Origin: Rhizobium freirei PRF 81
GTDB taxonomy: Bacteria; Pseudomonadota; Alphaproteobacteria; Rhizobiales; Rhizobiaceae
Reading direction: 5' to 3'
Assembly (NCBI RefSeq): GCF_000359745.1
Contig: NZ_AQHN01000061.1
Span: 62,001 to 126,000, forward strand
Length of the DNA stretch: 64,000 bases
In this document: positions 45,593 to 54,896 of the stretch, one piece after another
How positions within the stretch are numbered: position 1 is the stretch's first letter
How the letters are laid out: each line of letters starts with the position of its first letter
Translations under genes and position numbers: made by a program
Notes under the pieces: model-generated
What the model was told of the DNA's origin: nothing
What the model saw: the letters and a program-made list of their open reading frames with translations, nothing else
Database searches by the model: none

Positions 45593-45921
45593 AATTCTAT
45601 GGTCAGGATATCAATCCTCAGGCTCTTTCGACTTATGCCGGCCCGACGCGCCACCGTCGTATGTTGTTGCATTATCAATAGTATGATTTTTTGATTTTGT
45701 GCAGCGCAATAAATTCATGAGAGGTATGTCGTCTGCGCATATCTTTTATCGGTATCGCGATACCGATGCCTATAATACCAATCAATCGATTAATGTCGTA
45801 TTAACGAAGAGCGTACTCACTTGCAGCGCCTCGATCGGGAATGTGCGCAGGCCTGCGTCGATTGAATGGCGATTTGTGATAACTCTTCTTTACGCGGAGA
45901 GTCGCAGCAAAGGGGGCCGGG
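45593..45921. other. Shared control region of sRNA locus and DUF2157 operon
   Basis: About 330 bases, A/T-rich, between divergent units. It holds the 20-base palindrome at 45748-45767 and a TATAAT at 45771-45776 on the plus strand. On the minus strand TTGCGC (45710-45705) with CATACT 18 bases on is a possible promoter for the sRNA. Confidence 0.45.
45748..45767. promoter_or_regulatory. Perfect 20-base palindrome, probable operator
   Basis: ATCGGTATCGCGATACCGAT is fully self-complementary. A consensus -10 box TATAAT starts 4 bases later (45771-45776), so a bound regulator would cover the -35 to -10 spacer of a promoter for the DUF2157 operon. The cognate regulator is unknown. Confidence 0.6.
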
Positions 45922-47061
45922 ATGTATAGGGGCAGGCTGGAGCGGGACCTGAAGATCTGGGTCGACAAAGGTTTCGTCGATGCTTCGACGGCAAAGGCCA
46001 TGCTGCGCGAATATGACGGCCGCGAGACGAGTTTCAGCGCGGGCCGGGTATTGACCATCATAGCGGCGGTGCTTCTCGGTCTGGCCATATTGCTGTTCAT
46101 TTCTGCGAACTGGGAGGCTCTTCCGCGGATTGTTCGCCTCACCGGACTGGTGGCGATGATATGGGCCTTCTATCTCGCATCCGCATATTTGCTGGCGCAG
46201 GGGCGTTCCATCCTCGCGTCCGGGCTGTTGATCCTCGGCACTTTGAGTTTCGGCGGCGCCATGGCGCTGGTCGGCCAGATGTACAATCTGTCCGGTGATG
46301 AACTCAGGATGATGCTTGTCTGGTTCGTGGCGGCCTGCATCGTGGCGGCGCTCTTTCGTTCCGCAGCCCAGGTCGGCCTCGCCGGCTTTCTGGCCTGGGG
46401 ATTCTGCGGCGTCTATCTCTGGGGACATTTCGATCAGTGGTACGGAATCATGCCATGGATGCCGCCGCTGATGGCCGTCGCTCTGATCGTGCTTGTTCGC
46501 TATGCCGATGCGCCCATCGCCAGGCATTTGGCTTACCTCATGCTCGTCGGCTGGCTGACCTGGCTTTTTGGCCGACACGAGGGACTGTACACGGCGGTCC
46601 TGTTTGCAGCCCTCGGGATGGTGGCTTTTCTGGTCGTCAGCATACCCGCCTCGCCACTCATGCCCCTTGCGCGAACGGCCGGTGCCGCGCCGGCTTTTTA
46701 TGCGTTTCTGATCGCATCGATCGGTTTCTTTCTGGTCCATGCCGAGATCAGCAACGGCTCCTTTGAGAACAATGTCTGGGTCGAAAACAAGGTGCCGCTT
46801 GTCATCGTGGCCGCGGCGACGCTGGCCGGCTCGGTGATCGGCATCGCCCTCAGCGGTCGCGACAACGGCGCGGTGCGCTATCTCGCTTATTTCGTCTTTG
46901 CCTGCGAGATTCTTTACCTCGCCAGCGAGACGATCGGCTCGATCATCGGCACGGCCGGTTTCTTCCTCGTCGCCGGCGTGCTCGTTGCCATTGCCGCGTG
47001 GCTCGTCATCCAGCTGGAACGGCGATTTTCTAGCAAAAGCGGGCAGGAGACGCAGGCATGA
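45922..47061 (+). CDS. DUF2157 polytopic membrane protein
   Basis: 379 residues. A short cytoplasmic N-terminus (LERDLKIWVDKGFVDASTAK) with the DUF2157 signature precedes about 11 hydrophobic helices, starting VLTIIAAVLLGLAILLFISA and NWEALPR. The function is not known; the N-terminal motif suggests a sensor or assembly role. AGGGGG lies upstream of the ATG. Its stop overlaps the next start (ATGA), and such pairs with GDYXXLXY proteins are common. Confidence 0.85.
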   Translation: MYRGRLERDLKIWVDKGFVDASTAKAMLREYDGRETSFSAGRVLTIIAAVLLGLAILLFISANWEALPRIVRLTGLVAMIWAFYLASAYLLAQGRSILASGLLILGTLSFGGAMALVGQMYNLSGDELRMMLVWFVAACIVAALFRSAAQVGLAGFLAWGFCGVYLWGHFDQWYGIMPWMPPLMAVALIVLVRYADAPIARHLAYLMLVGWLTWLFGRHEGLYTAVLFAALGMVAFLVVSIPASPLMPLARTAGAAPAFYAFLIASIGFFLVHAEISNGSFENNVWVENKVPLVIVAAATLAGSVIGIALSGRDNGAVRYLAYFVFACEILYLASETIGSIIGTAGFFLVAGVLVAIAAWLVIQLERRFSSKSGQETQA

Positions 47062-47669
47062 GCGATATAGCCGAGAGGAGATCGATTGTCGGCGCCCGTC
47101 GCCTTTGGAGCGCCGCCGTCATCGTCGCAGTCCTGCAAACCGCCGTTCTCGGCTATATGGTTGGCGAACGGGCATGGGGGCTGCGAAGCGGCGTGGAAGT
47201 CATCCTGAAGACGGCGCCTGTCGACCCGCGTGACCTCCTGCGCGGCGATTACGTCACTTTGAACTATGATATTTCCCGGGTGCCGGTCTCGACGCTGGTC
47301 GGCGGACCGCCGAAGGAAAGTCTCAGCAACAAGATTCTGTCGGTGCGTTTGAAGAAGCAGGACGATGGCTATTGGGGCATCGCCGAATCGTCCCTCGGAA
47401 CGCTCGATCCCCAGCCTGATACGGTCATTTTAAAAAGCCTCCCGTTCGACTATGTTTTCTATGGCGACCAAGCCGACGCTGCGGCGACCATGTTCGTAAA
47501 CTACGGTATAGAGCGTTTCTATGTGCCTGAAGGGCAGGGGCGCGATATCGAGAGCGCACGCAACGATAAGCGCGTCTCGATCGCCGCTCGCGTCTCCCCG
47601 GATGGCGCCGCCCATATCAAAAGTCTGCTTCTCGACGGCAAATCCGTCTACGAGGAGCCGCTCTACTGA
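47058..47669 (+). CDS. GDYXXLXY-family protein
   Basis: 203 residues. One N-terminal membrane helix (LWSAAVIVAVLQTAVLGYMV) and a periplasmic domain holding the family motif GDYVTLNY, preceded by ILKTAPVDPRDLLR. The C-terminus is SVYEEPLY. It is translationally coupled to the DUF2157 gene and probably forms a complex with it. The biochemical role is unknown. Confidence 0.88.
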   Translation: MSDIAERRSIVGARRLWSAAVIVAVLQTAVLGYMVGERAWGLRSGVEVILKTAPVDPRDLLRGDYVTLNYDISRVPVSTLVGGPPKESLSNKILSVRLKKQDDGYWGIAESSLGTLDPQPDTVILKSLPFDYVFYGDQADAAATMFVNYGIERFYVPEGQGRDIESARNDKRVSIAARVSPDGAAHIKSLLLDGKSVYEEPLY

Positions 47670-47814
47670 CGATATCTGCCCGGAGACGCCCGATATGCTC
47701 CAGGCATCGTCGCGGAACCGTCATTTTTCCTTTGCGTGGTTTGAAACGGGTGATATAGAGACGCCGCGCTCCGGAAGGCCCCATGGGCAGGCATCGCCAT
47801 GCGGTTTTGGGAAC

Positions 47815-47899
<85 letters not shown>

Positions 47900-48174
47900 A
47901 CACTGTCTTGTGGACGGGGGGAGGCTCTAGCCTGTCTTCCATATGCCGCAGGGCGCGCCATCTTGCCCAAAGCATCCCGCTTTCGCTGAGGAAGGGGATA
48001 AGATGTTTTGGCTCGTGACGGGATAGAGCTGCCTTTTGCGCGTTCATTCGAAGGCGCGGCGCTCTTGCAAGGTGTAAGAGAATTGCATCCAAGCCACGCT
48101 CGGGATTTTCCGGCGTCGTGCTCATCGAAACGAACGGCAGGCTGGGCACGGCCGCCATGAATGAAGGTAGGACA

Positions 48175-49668
48175 ATGCAGGTTATCGAAACGCTCGCTGA
48201 AGGGCTGAAGCGCGAAATCAAGGTGGTCATCCCGGCCAAGGACATGGAAGTGCGCATGAACGAGCGCCTGGCCGAGGTCAAGGACAAGGTCCGCATCAAC
48301 GGCTTCCGTCCTGGCAAGGTTCCGGTCTCGCACCTGAAGAAGGTCTACGGCAAGTCGATCATGGCCGATCTCGTCAATGAGATCGTGCGCGACCAGCCGC
48401 CGGCGATCCTGACCGAGCGCGGCGAAAAGTCGGCAACCCAGCCGGAAATCGCCATGACCGAAGATCAGGCAGAGGCAGAGAAGATCCTTGCCGCGGAAGC
48501 CGATTTCGAATTCACGCTGTCCTACGAAGTGATCCCGGCGATCGAACTGAAGTCCGTCAAGGGCATCAAGGTCACGCGCGAAGTCGCCGAAATCGCCGAA
48601 GAAGAAGTCACCGAGCAGATCCTCAAGATCGCTGAAAGCGCTCGTAGCTACGAGACCAAGAAGGGCAAGGCTGCCGACGGCGACCGCGTCACCATCGATT
48701 ATCTCGGCAAGGTCGACGGCGTTGCCTTCGACGGCGGCAAGGACGAAGACTCGCAGCTCGTTCTCGGCTCCAACCGCTTCATCCCGGGCTTCGAAGAACA
48801 GCTCGTCGGCGTTAAGGCTGGCGACGAGAAGGTCATCACCGTAACCTTCCCGGCTGACTATCCGGCCAAGAACCTCGCCGGCAAGGAAGCCACCTTCGAC
48901 ATCAACGTCAAGGAAGTTGCAGCTCCCGGCGAAATCGAAATCAACGACGAACTCGCTTCCAAGCTCGGCCTCGAGTCGGCCGATCGCCTGAAGGAAATCG
49001 TTCGCGGCCAGATCGAAAGCCAGTACGGCTCGGTTACCCGTCAGAAGGTCAAGCGCCAGATCCTGGACCAGCTCGACGAAATGTACCAGTTCGACACCCC
49101 GCAGAAGCTTGTCGAAGCTGAATTCGCCAGCATCTGGCGTCAGATCGAAGCCGACCTCAGCGAATCGGGCAAGACCTTCGAAGACGAAGACACCACCGAA
49201 GAGAAGGCTCGCGAAGAATACCGCAAGCTTGCCGAGCGTCGCGTTCGCCTCGGCCTCGTCCTCTCCGAAATCGGCGAAAAGGCCGGCGTCGAAGTCAGCG
49301 AAGACGAACTGCAGCGCGCGCTCTACGCACAGCTCCAGCAGTTCCCTGGCCAGGAAAAGGAAATCCTGGAGTTCTTCCGCAAGACGCCGGGCGCTTCCGC
49401 TAACCTGCGTGCCCCGATCTTCGAAGAAAAGGTCATCGATCACCTGCTGACCGAAGTCGACGTCACGGACAAGACCGTTTCCAAGGAAGCGCTGCTGGCT
49501 GACGACGAGGAAGAAGAAGGTAAGCCGACTGCCAAGAAGGCTGCTCCGAAGAAGAAGGCTGCTGCCAAGGCTGAAGCAACCGAAGCTGCCGCCGAAGGCG
49601 AAGAAGCTGCTGCTCCGAAGAAGAAGGCCGCTCCGAAGAAGAAGGCTGCTGAAGACAGCGCCGAATAA
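48175..49668 (+). CDS. tig: Trigger factor
   Basis: 497-residue ribosome-bound chaperone and prolyl isomerase. The ribosome-docking signature is [19 protein letters not shown] at about residues 41-59. The FKBP domain (about 165-255) includes [20 protein letters not shown] and [20 protein letters not shown]. The C-terminal chaperone arms follow. The last 60 residues are an unusual Lys/Ala/Glu tail with repeats of APKKKAA. Codon bias is strong, as expected for an abundant protein. TAGGA lies just before the ATG at 48175. Confidence 0.95.
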   Translation: MQVIETLAEGLKREIKVVIPAKDMEVRMNERLAEVKDKVRINGFRPGKVPVSHLKKVYGKSIMADLVNEIVRDQPPAILTERGEKSATQPEIAMTEDQAEAEKILAAEADFEFTLSYEVIPAIELKSVKGIKVTREVAEIAEEEVTEQILKIAESARSYETKKGKAADGDRVTIDYLGKVDGVAFDGGKDEDSQLVLGSNRFIPGFEEQLVGVKAGDEKVITVTFPADYPAKNLAGKEATFDINVKEVAAPGEIEINDELASKLGLESADRLKEIVRGQIESQYGSVTRQKVKRQILDQLDEMYQFDTPQKLVEAEFASIWRQIEADLSESGKTFEDEDTTEEKAREEYRKLAERRVRLGLVLSEIGEKAGVEVSEDELQRALYAQLQQFPGQEKEILEFFRKTPGASANLRAPIFEEKVIDHLLTEVDVTDKTVSKEALLADDEEEEGKPTAKKAAPKKKAAAKAEATEAAAEGEEAAAPKKKAAPKKKAAEDSAE

Positions 49669-49693
49669 TCGATTTTCTTGCGGACTGAAATTA

Positions 49694-49722
49694 AGCCCTG
49701 CCGTTCGCGGCGGGGCTTTTTT
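49694..49722 (+). terminator. Terminator after tig
   Basis: AGCCCTGCCG (49694-49703), TTCG loop, CGGCGGGGCT (49708-49717), then TTTTTT. Strong stem with a UUCG tetraloop. Confidence 0.9.
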
Positions 49723-49741
49723 GTTGTGTCGCGTTGGCGAA

Positions 49742-49783
49742 CTCCCTCTCCCCGCAAGCGGGGAGAGGGTTGGGGTGAGGGGC
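49742..49783. repeat. Palindromic intergenic repeat, copy 1
   Basis: CCCTCTCCCCGC (49744-49755) and GCGGGGAGAGGG (49758-49769) form a perfect 12-bp palindrome with loop AA, followed by TTGGGGTGAGGGGC. An inverted copy lies at 50033-50073. This is a widespread rhizobial intergenic element of the RIME/MITE kind. Confidence 0.8.
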
Positions 49784-49857
49784 TACAGGCGCAACTGAAG
49801 ATTGTGATTTGTTTCGCGCGACGGCGGAACCGCAGGCAAGGCGCTCCGCCATCTAAA

Positions 49858-49951
49858 GCAATTCCAGGAAAATGCGGAGCGGTTTTGCGTCCGGAATTGC
49901 TTAAAATAAAAAGATAGAGCGGTTTAGAGATTCCGCAAAACTTAACCGCTC
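49858..49951. repeat. Internal rhizobial intergenic repeat
   Basis: GCAATTCC (49858-49865) and GGAATTGC (49893-49900) bound a first imperfect palindrome, and GAGCGGTT (49917-49924) and AACCGCTC (49944-49951) a second. Sequences of this kind recur between genes in Rhizobium genomes. It sits between the two inverted palindromic copies. Confidence 0.65.
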
Positions 49952-50032
49952 CAAGCGAGAGCCGTACACGCTAAGCGGCAACATTTTCTCACGAATAGAC
50001 GATGTTGGCCGTCGGGGCATCGAAGCCCAAAA

Positions 50033-50073
50033 GCCCCTCACCCTAACCCTCTCCCCGCAGGCGGGGAGAGGGG
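50033..50073. repeat. Palindromic intergenic repeat, copy 2 (inverted)
   Basis: GCCCCTCACCCTAA followed by CCCTCTCCCCGC, loop AG and GCGGGGAGAGGGG. It is the reverse complement of copy 1 at 49742-49783. On the minus strand it lies just after the sthA stop and could help end that transcript. Confidence 0.8.
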
Positions 50074-50108
50074 ATCGGCCCGCAATTGCCGTACCCGAGG
50101 AATACTAC

Positions 50109-51515
50109 TCAAAGCTCCGACTTGATATCGCCCATGCGGTTCCAGGCGTCGAGGCCGGCGATCTTGTAGGCTTCGGCGAGCGTCGGATAGTTGAAGGTGT
50201 TTTCGACGAAATACTCGACGGTGCCCTTGAGGTTGAGCACGGCTTGGCCGATGTGCACGAGCTCGGTCGCACCTTCGCCGACGATATGGACGCCGAGGAG
50301 ACGGCGCGTCTTCAGCGAGAAGATCATCTTCAAAAGGCCGGTGTCGAGGCCCATGATGTGGCCGCGCGACGTTTCGCGGAAGCGTGCGATGCCGCACTCG
50401 TAAGGAATGTGCCGCTCCTTGACCTCTTCTTCGGTCAGACCGCAGGTGGAAATCTCCGGCACGGCATAGATGCCGTAGGGGAAGTATTTCGGCGGTTCCT
50501 TGGCGATCGCGCCGACGGCGACGCGGGCGGCGATGCGGCCCTGTTCCATCGAGGTGGATGCGAGGCTCGGAAAGCCGACGACATCGCCGGCGGCAAAAAT
50601 ATGTGGAACCGCCGTTGCAAAGGTTTCCGGATTGACGCTGAGGCGGCCGCGCGCATCGGCTTCGAGCCCGGCGGCGGCAAGATTGAGCGTATCCGTTGCG
50701 CCCATGCGTCCGGCGGCGAACAGAACCATGTCGGTGACGATGCGGCGGCCATTGTCGAGGGTCAGCTCCACCTTGCCGTTCGGCAGGCGCTCCACCTTAT
50801 CGGCCTTCTGGCCGAGCAGCAGCTTCATGTTGCGGTCGCGCAGCTGATAGATGAAATCCTCGACGATCTCCTTGTCAATGAAATCGAGCATGGTGGATTT
50901 CGGATCGATCAGCGTCACCTGCGTATCGAGCGCGCTGAAGATGGTCGCATATTCGATGCCGATGACGCCCGCGCCGATGACGACCATCGACCGCGGCAAT
51001 TCCGCGATCTCCAGCAGTTCGTCGCTATCGAGCACCGTCTTGCTGTCGAAGGGGATGTAGTCGGGGCGAAACGGCTTGGTGCCGACCGCCAGGAGAATGC
51101 TGGCTGCGGATACGGTGACGACCTCGCCATCATCCTTGACAATCTGCATGGTCCGGGAATCGACGAAGCTCGCCTTGCCGCGAATGTGCTGCACGCGATT
51201 GCGCGCAAACTGGTGTTCCAGCACCTCGACTTCATGGTCGAGCGTGATCAGCAGGCGGCGGCGCAGATCCTCGGCGCTGATTTCCTGCTTGACGCGATAG
51301 GCGCGTCCATAAAAGCCGCGTTCGCGCCAGCCGGACAGGTTGAGCGCGGTCTCGCGCAACGTCTTTGACGGAATGGTGCCGGTGTGGACCGAGACGCCGC
51401 CGACACGCTTGCCCTGCTCGACAACAAGCACCTTCTTGCCGAGTTTGGCGGCCTGGATAGCGCCTCTGCGGCCGGCGGGGCCACTACCCACGACTAGGAG
51501 ATCGAATTGGTCCAT
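50109..51515 (-). CDS. sthA: Soluble pyridine nucleotide transhydrogenase
   Basis: 468-residue FAD enzyme that equilibrates NADPH and NADH in the cytoplasm. FAD motif LLVVGSGPAGRRGAIQAAKL at the N-terminus; the active-site segment GGVSVHTGTIPSKTLRE has no cysteine pair, which separates SthA from lipoamide dehydrogenase and glutathione reductase. The NAD motif is VVIGAGVIGIEYATIFSAL, and IFAAGDVVGFPSLASTSMEQ closes the FAD site. ATG at 51515; an upstream in-frame ATG adds 11 unconvincing residues. Confidence 0.92.
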   Translation of the reverse strand: MDQFDLLVVGSGPAGRRGAIQAAKLGKKVLVVEQGKRVGGVSVHTGTIPSKTLRETALNLSGWRERGFYGRAYRVKQEISAEDLRRRLLITLDHEVEVLEHQFARNRVQHIRGKASFVDSRTMQIVKDDGEVVTVSAASILLAVGTKPFRPDYIPFDSKTVLDSDELLEIAELPRSMVVIGAGVIGIEYATIFSALDTQVTLIDPKSTMLDFIDKEIVEDFIYQLRDRNMKLLLGQKADKVERLPNGKVELTLDNGRRIVTDMVLFAAGRMGATDTLNLAAAGLEADARGRLSVNPETFATAVPHIFAAGDVVGFPSLASTSMEQGRIAARVAVGAIAKEPPKYFPYGIYAVPEISTCGLTEEEVKERHIPYECGIARFRETSRGHIMGLDTGLLKMIFSLKTRRLLGVHIVGEGATELVHIGQAVLNLKGTVEYFVENTFNYPTLAEAYKIAGLDAWNRMGDIKSEL

Positions 51516-51623
51516 CGGGAAGCCTCGGATGATTGGACAGGGAATCAATGTCGCAACGCAACATGTTGTCCGTCAACCGGTAGCGGCTCAATGTTACAGA
51601 TTATCTAACGGGAATTGCCGTTC

Positions 51624-52220
51624 TCAGGACGCCGGGAGCCCAAGCCATGGTTCAAGTTTCTCGAAGGTCCGGTCCATCGCATAGGCACGGGTGAAGGATA
51701 GAGGCAGGTGGCCGTAGGCGATCGACATCTGACGCTCCGCAGTTGCCTCGTTCGTCTTGGTGATAGCGGCAAGATAGAGCGCGGAAGCAAGTCCAGTGCG
51801 GTCGGCTCCGGCCTGGCAGTGAATGAGGATCGGCTTTGGCGCGTCGCGCATGATCTGAACCAATTGCTCGGCCTGCGCCTGCGTCAGTTCGCGGCCGGAA
51901 GACATGCGAAAATCGATATGGTTGATATCGAGCTGCTTGGCCTGGGCGACTTCCCGGTCGTACCAATGATGGCCGCTGTTGTCGCCCCGCAGATTGATGA
52001 TGGTCTTGATGCCATACTGCTTCTGAAACTCGGCTATCGTCTCTGCGGAGGGCTGGGAGGAGCGATAGAGCTCGCCCGCGATGACCGGATGGAAGTTTGT
52101 CGTCCAGACCATATGGGCATAGAAGCCGCCGGCGACTGTCAGGACGACTCCCAAAGCGACAGCTGCGTCGCGCACCGCACGAAGGAGGTAACGAGCAAGC
52201 TTTGACGATGTCTTTTGCAT
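51624..52220 (-). CDS. Membrane-anchored dual-specificity phosphatase
   Basis: 198 residues. A membrane helix at about 17-38 (AAVALGVVLTVAGGFYAHMV) anchors a periplasmic or cytoplasmic phosphatase domain. The active-site loop is HCQAGADRTG with Cys135 and Arg141 (C-x5-R); FHPVIAGELYRSSQPS and INLRGDN are also typical of this bacterial tyrosine/dual-specificity phosphatase group. The substrate is unknown. It is monocistronic. Confidence 0.85.
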   Translation of the reverse strand: MQKTSSKLARYLLRAVRDAAVALGVVLTVAGGFYAHMVWTTNFHPVIAGELYRSSQPSAETIAEFQKQYGIKTIINLRGDNSGHHWYDREVAQAKQLDINHIDFRMSSGRELTQAQAEQLVQIMRDAPKPILIHCQAGADRTGLASALYLAAITKTNEATAERQMSIAYGHLPLSFTRAYAMDRTFEKLEPWLGLPAS

Positions 52221-52466
52221 GTGATCTCCGGGCCAACCGAACTCTCGGGCGAATAGGCCAAATCAAAACAATAGCTTCTGCCGGCAGTTTTGCCGCTCTG
52301 GATGCGGCGATCCTTCTGTCAGATCATCCTGACGCCGAACTGAAAAATGGAAATGGACGCGAGAGGGCCGAACTGAACGATTTCAGGAGGAGATCAGGCA
52401 TTTGTGAGACGAGAAAGATAAAATATATTAGTATGATATGCACATATTCTAATGTTGTGCTTTATT

Positions 52467-53291
52467 TCAGATCAGCTGCAAGGCCCGGAAGCTGACGTGT
52501 CCGTTTTTGCCAATGATAATATGATCGTGAACGGTAATGCCCAAAGGCTTGGCGGTATCGATGATCGTCTTCGTCATGTCGATATCGGCGCGCGAGGGCG
52601 TCGGGTCTCCGGATGGATGGTTGTGGACAAGAATGACTGCCGAGGCGGAAAGCTCAAGCGCGCGTTTGACGACTTCGCGCGGATAGACAGGCGTATGATC
52701 GACCGTGCCGAAGCCTTGTACCTCGTCCGCGATCAGAGCGTTGCGCTTGTCGAGAAACAGCAGGCGGAACTGTTCGCGCGCCTCGTGCGCCATGGCCGTG
52801 TGACAATAGTCGATGAGCGCTTTCCAGGAAGAGAGCACCGGCTTGCCGGTCAGCTCGCTTTTCAGCATGCGCTGCGCGACGCTGGCGATCAGCTTCAGAT
52901 CGAGGGCGACGGCATCGCCGACGCCGCTGATCTCCGTCAGCAGGTTGACCGGAGCCCCGAACACGCCGCCAAGCGTGCCGAAGCGGGCAAGGAGCGCCTT
53001 GGCGATCGGCTTCGTGTCCCGGCGAGGGATCAGCCGGAAAAGCAGCAGTTCGAGAATTTCGTAATCGGCGAGCGCGGCGTCGCCGCCGTCACGGTAGCGG
53101 TTGCGCAGCCGCTCGCGATGGCCGTGATAATGGGCTTCGGTGTTCGTGGGCGCCGCTTTGGCGGCCACCGGTGATTGGGCGAAGAAAAGTCGCTCGTCCA
53201 GGAGCGGCGCCTCTTGCCAAGCCTGCGTCTTCCCGCCTCTGTCGGCCGGCATGTCGCCATGTCCGTCGGAAGAAGCGGGACGTTTCGCCAT
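52467..53291 (-). CDS. radC: RadC-family JAB protein
   Basis: 274 residues. A helix-hairpin-helix region ([20 protein letters not shown]) precedes the JAB/MPN domain with the metal motif [14 protein letters not shown] at 223-236 (His223, His225, Asp236) and the upstream Glu region. The name RadC is conventional; a DNA-repair role has not held up well, and the JAB fold suggests a nuclease or peptidase. It follows map by 3 bases. Confidence 0.9.
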   Translation of the reverse strand: MAKRPASSDGHGDMPADRGGKTQAWQEAPLLDERLFFAQSPVAAKAAPTNTEAHYHGHRERLRNRYRDGGDAALADYEILELLLFRLIPRRDTKPIAKALLARFGTLGGVFGAPVNLLTEISGVGDAVALDLKLIASVAQRMLKSELTGKPVLSSWKALIDYCHTAMAHEAREQFRLLFLDKRNALIADEVQGFGTVDHTPVYPREVVKRALELSASAVILVHNHPSGDPTPSRADIDMTKTIIDTAKPLGITVHDHIIIGKNGHVSFRALQLI

Positions 53292-53294
53292 GAA

Positions 53295-54131
53295 TTATCC
53301 CTGCAGAGGCGGCAGGCCGGGGCGGTCGATGCCGCCGGGCGACAGGGTAAAGATTTCGCAGCCCGCCGCGGTGACGCCGACCGTATGCTCATACTGTGCC
53401 GAGAGCGAACGGTCGCGGGTAACGGCCGTCCAGCCATCGCCCAGCACCTTCACGTGCGGCTTGCCGAGATTGATCATCGGCTCGATGGTGAAGATCATGC
53501 CTTCGCGCAGTTCCGGGCCGTCGCCGGCGCGGCCGTAATGCAGGATATTCGGCGAGTCATGGAACAGGCTGCCGACACCATGGCCGCAGAAATCGCGCAC
53601 GACCGAACAGCGCTCGCCTTCGGCGTAGGTCTGGATGGCTTCGCCGATGGCTCCCGTATGAGCGCCGGGGCGTACGGCGGCGATGCCGCGCATCAGGGAC
53701 TCATAGGTGACCTCGAGCAGCCGCTCGGCCGAGCGCTTGATTTCGCCGACAGGATACATGCGGCTGGAATCGCCGTGCCAGCCGTCGAGCACATAGGTCA
53801 CGTCGATATTGACGATATCGCCTTCGCGCAGCGGCTTGTCGTTGGGGATGCCGTGGCAGACGACATGGTTGATCGAGGTGCAGGAGGATTTCATGTAGCC
53901 GCGATAATTCAGCGTCGCCGGATAGGCGCCGTGATCCATGCCGAATTCGAAGACGAAGCGGTCGATGACGTCGGTCGGCACGCCCGGCTCGACGATGGCG
54001 GCCAGTTCATCGAGGCAACGGGCGGTCAGCTGGCATGCCTTGCGCATCCCGGCAAACGCATCCTGCCCGTAGAGGCGAATAGCGCCCGTGTTTTTCGCCG
54101 GCGCCGTTGCCGCTTCGATGTAGTTCACCAT
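53295..54131 (-). CDS. map: Methionine aminopeptidase
   Basis: 278-residue type I enzyme that removes initiator methionine from new proteins. The five metal ligands are present: NIDVTYVLDGWHGDSSRMY holds both Asp, FCGHGVGSLFHDSPNI the His, MIFTIEPMINLG and YEHTVGVTAAG the two Glu. STNHVVCHGIP-type motif appears as SINHVVCHGIPND. Full length. Located between sfsA and radC with tight spacing, so probably one operon. Confidence 0.95.
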   Translation of the reverse strand: MVNYIEAATAPAKNTGAIRLYGQDAFAGMRKACQLTARCLDELAAIVEPGVPTDVIDRFVFEFGMDHGAYPATLNYRGYMKSSCTSINHVVCHGIPNDKPLREGDIVNIDVTYVLDGWHGDSSRMYPVGEIKRSAERLLEVTYESLMRGIAAVRPGAHTGAIGEAIQTYAEGERCSVVRDFCGHGVGSLFHDSPNILHYGRAGDGPELREGMIFTIEPMINLGKPHVKVLGDGWTAVTRDRSLSAQYEHTVGVTAAGCEIFTLSPGGIDRPGLPPLQG

Positions 54132-54133
54132 GG

Positions 54134-54883
54134 TTAGCCTTCAGCAGAAATCTTTATATTGTTATCTAAAGCAGCTATGCCGGGTTCGTCTATCGGGATC
54201 AACCCGGCAGGCGCTATTTCCGTCGGCGAAACCCTGCATTTCAGCGCGTATACCTCGACGCCGCGCGCCAAAGCGCGATCGTAGGCCCTGGCGTAGACCG
54301 GATCGAGATCACCGCAAATGCGGAAGCGATCACAGTCGTGGCGCTGGATCACGAAAAGCATCACGGCCCGATGGCCCGCCTCAACCATATCGCCAAGCTC
54401 TTCCAGATGCTTGGCGCCGCGTGCCGTAGCGGTATCGGGAAATTCTGCTAGACCCGGTTGTCGCATGAAATGGACGTTTTTCACCTCGACATAGGTGGTT
54501 GTCCGCAAAGGGTCGGTCAAGAGCAGGTCGATGCGGGAATTGCGGCCATAGTTCTGTTCGCGCTTCACAGTCGTATAGTCGCCGAGATCGGAGATTTGCC
54601 CGAGGGCGATCGCCTCCGCTGCTATGCGGTTCGGCATCGCGGTGTTGACGCCCACCGTGGTACTGTCGGCTTCGATCAGCTCGAAGACATGACGGTACTT
54701 TCGCTTCGCACCCTCATGTTCGGAAAGCCATATGCGTGAGCCGGGCGCGGTCAGACCGAGCATCGATCCGGTATTCGGGCAAGAGCCGGTGATGAACGTA
54801 CCGTCTTCCAATTCGGCATCGAAGAGGAAGCGCTTGTAGCGCGCGATCAGGCGGGCAGGGACCAGAGGCGAAGGGAAGAGCAT
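54134..54883 (-). CDS. sfsA: Sugar fermentation stimulation protein SfsA homologue
   Basis: 249 residues. [31 protein letters not shown] and [20 protein letters not shown] are the SfsA motifs; the last fits a PD-(D/E)xK nuclease-like core. SfsA was named as a maltose-metabolism regulator; a nucleic-acid role is plausible. The ATG at 54883 gives the conventional start; the open frame extends upstream into phaC and is not used. Its stop is 2 bases before map. Confidence 0.92.
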   Translation of the reverse strand: MLFPSPLVPARLIARYKRFLFDAELEDGTFITGSCPNTGSMLGLTAPGSRIWLSEHEGAKRKYRHVFELIEADSTTVGVNTAMPNRIAAEAIALGQISDLGDYTTVKREQNYGRNSRIDLLLTDPLRTTTYVEVKNVHFMRQPGLAEFPDTATARGAKHLEELGDMVEAGHRAVMLFVIQRHDCDRFRICGDLDPVYARAYDRALARGVEVYALKCRVSPTEIAPAGLIPIDEPGIAALDNNIKISAEG

Positions 54884-54896
54884 GATCTTGCGGTCG

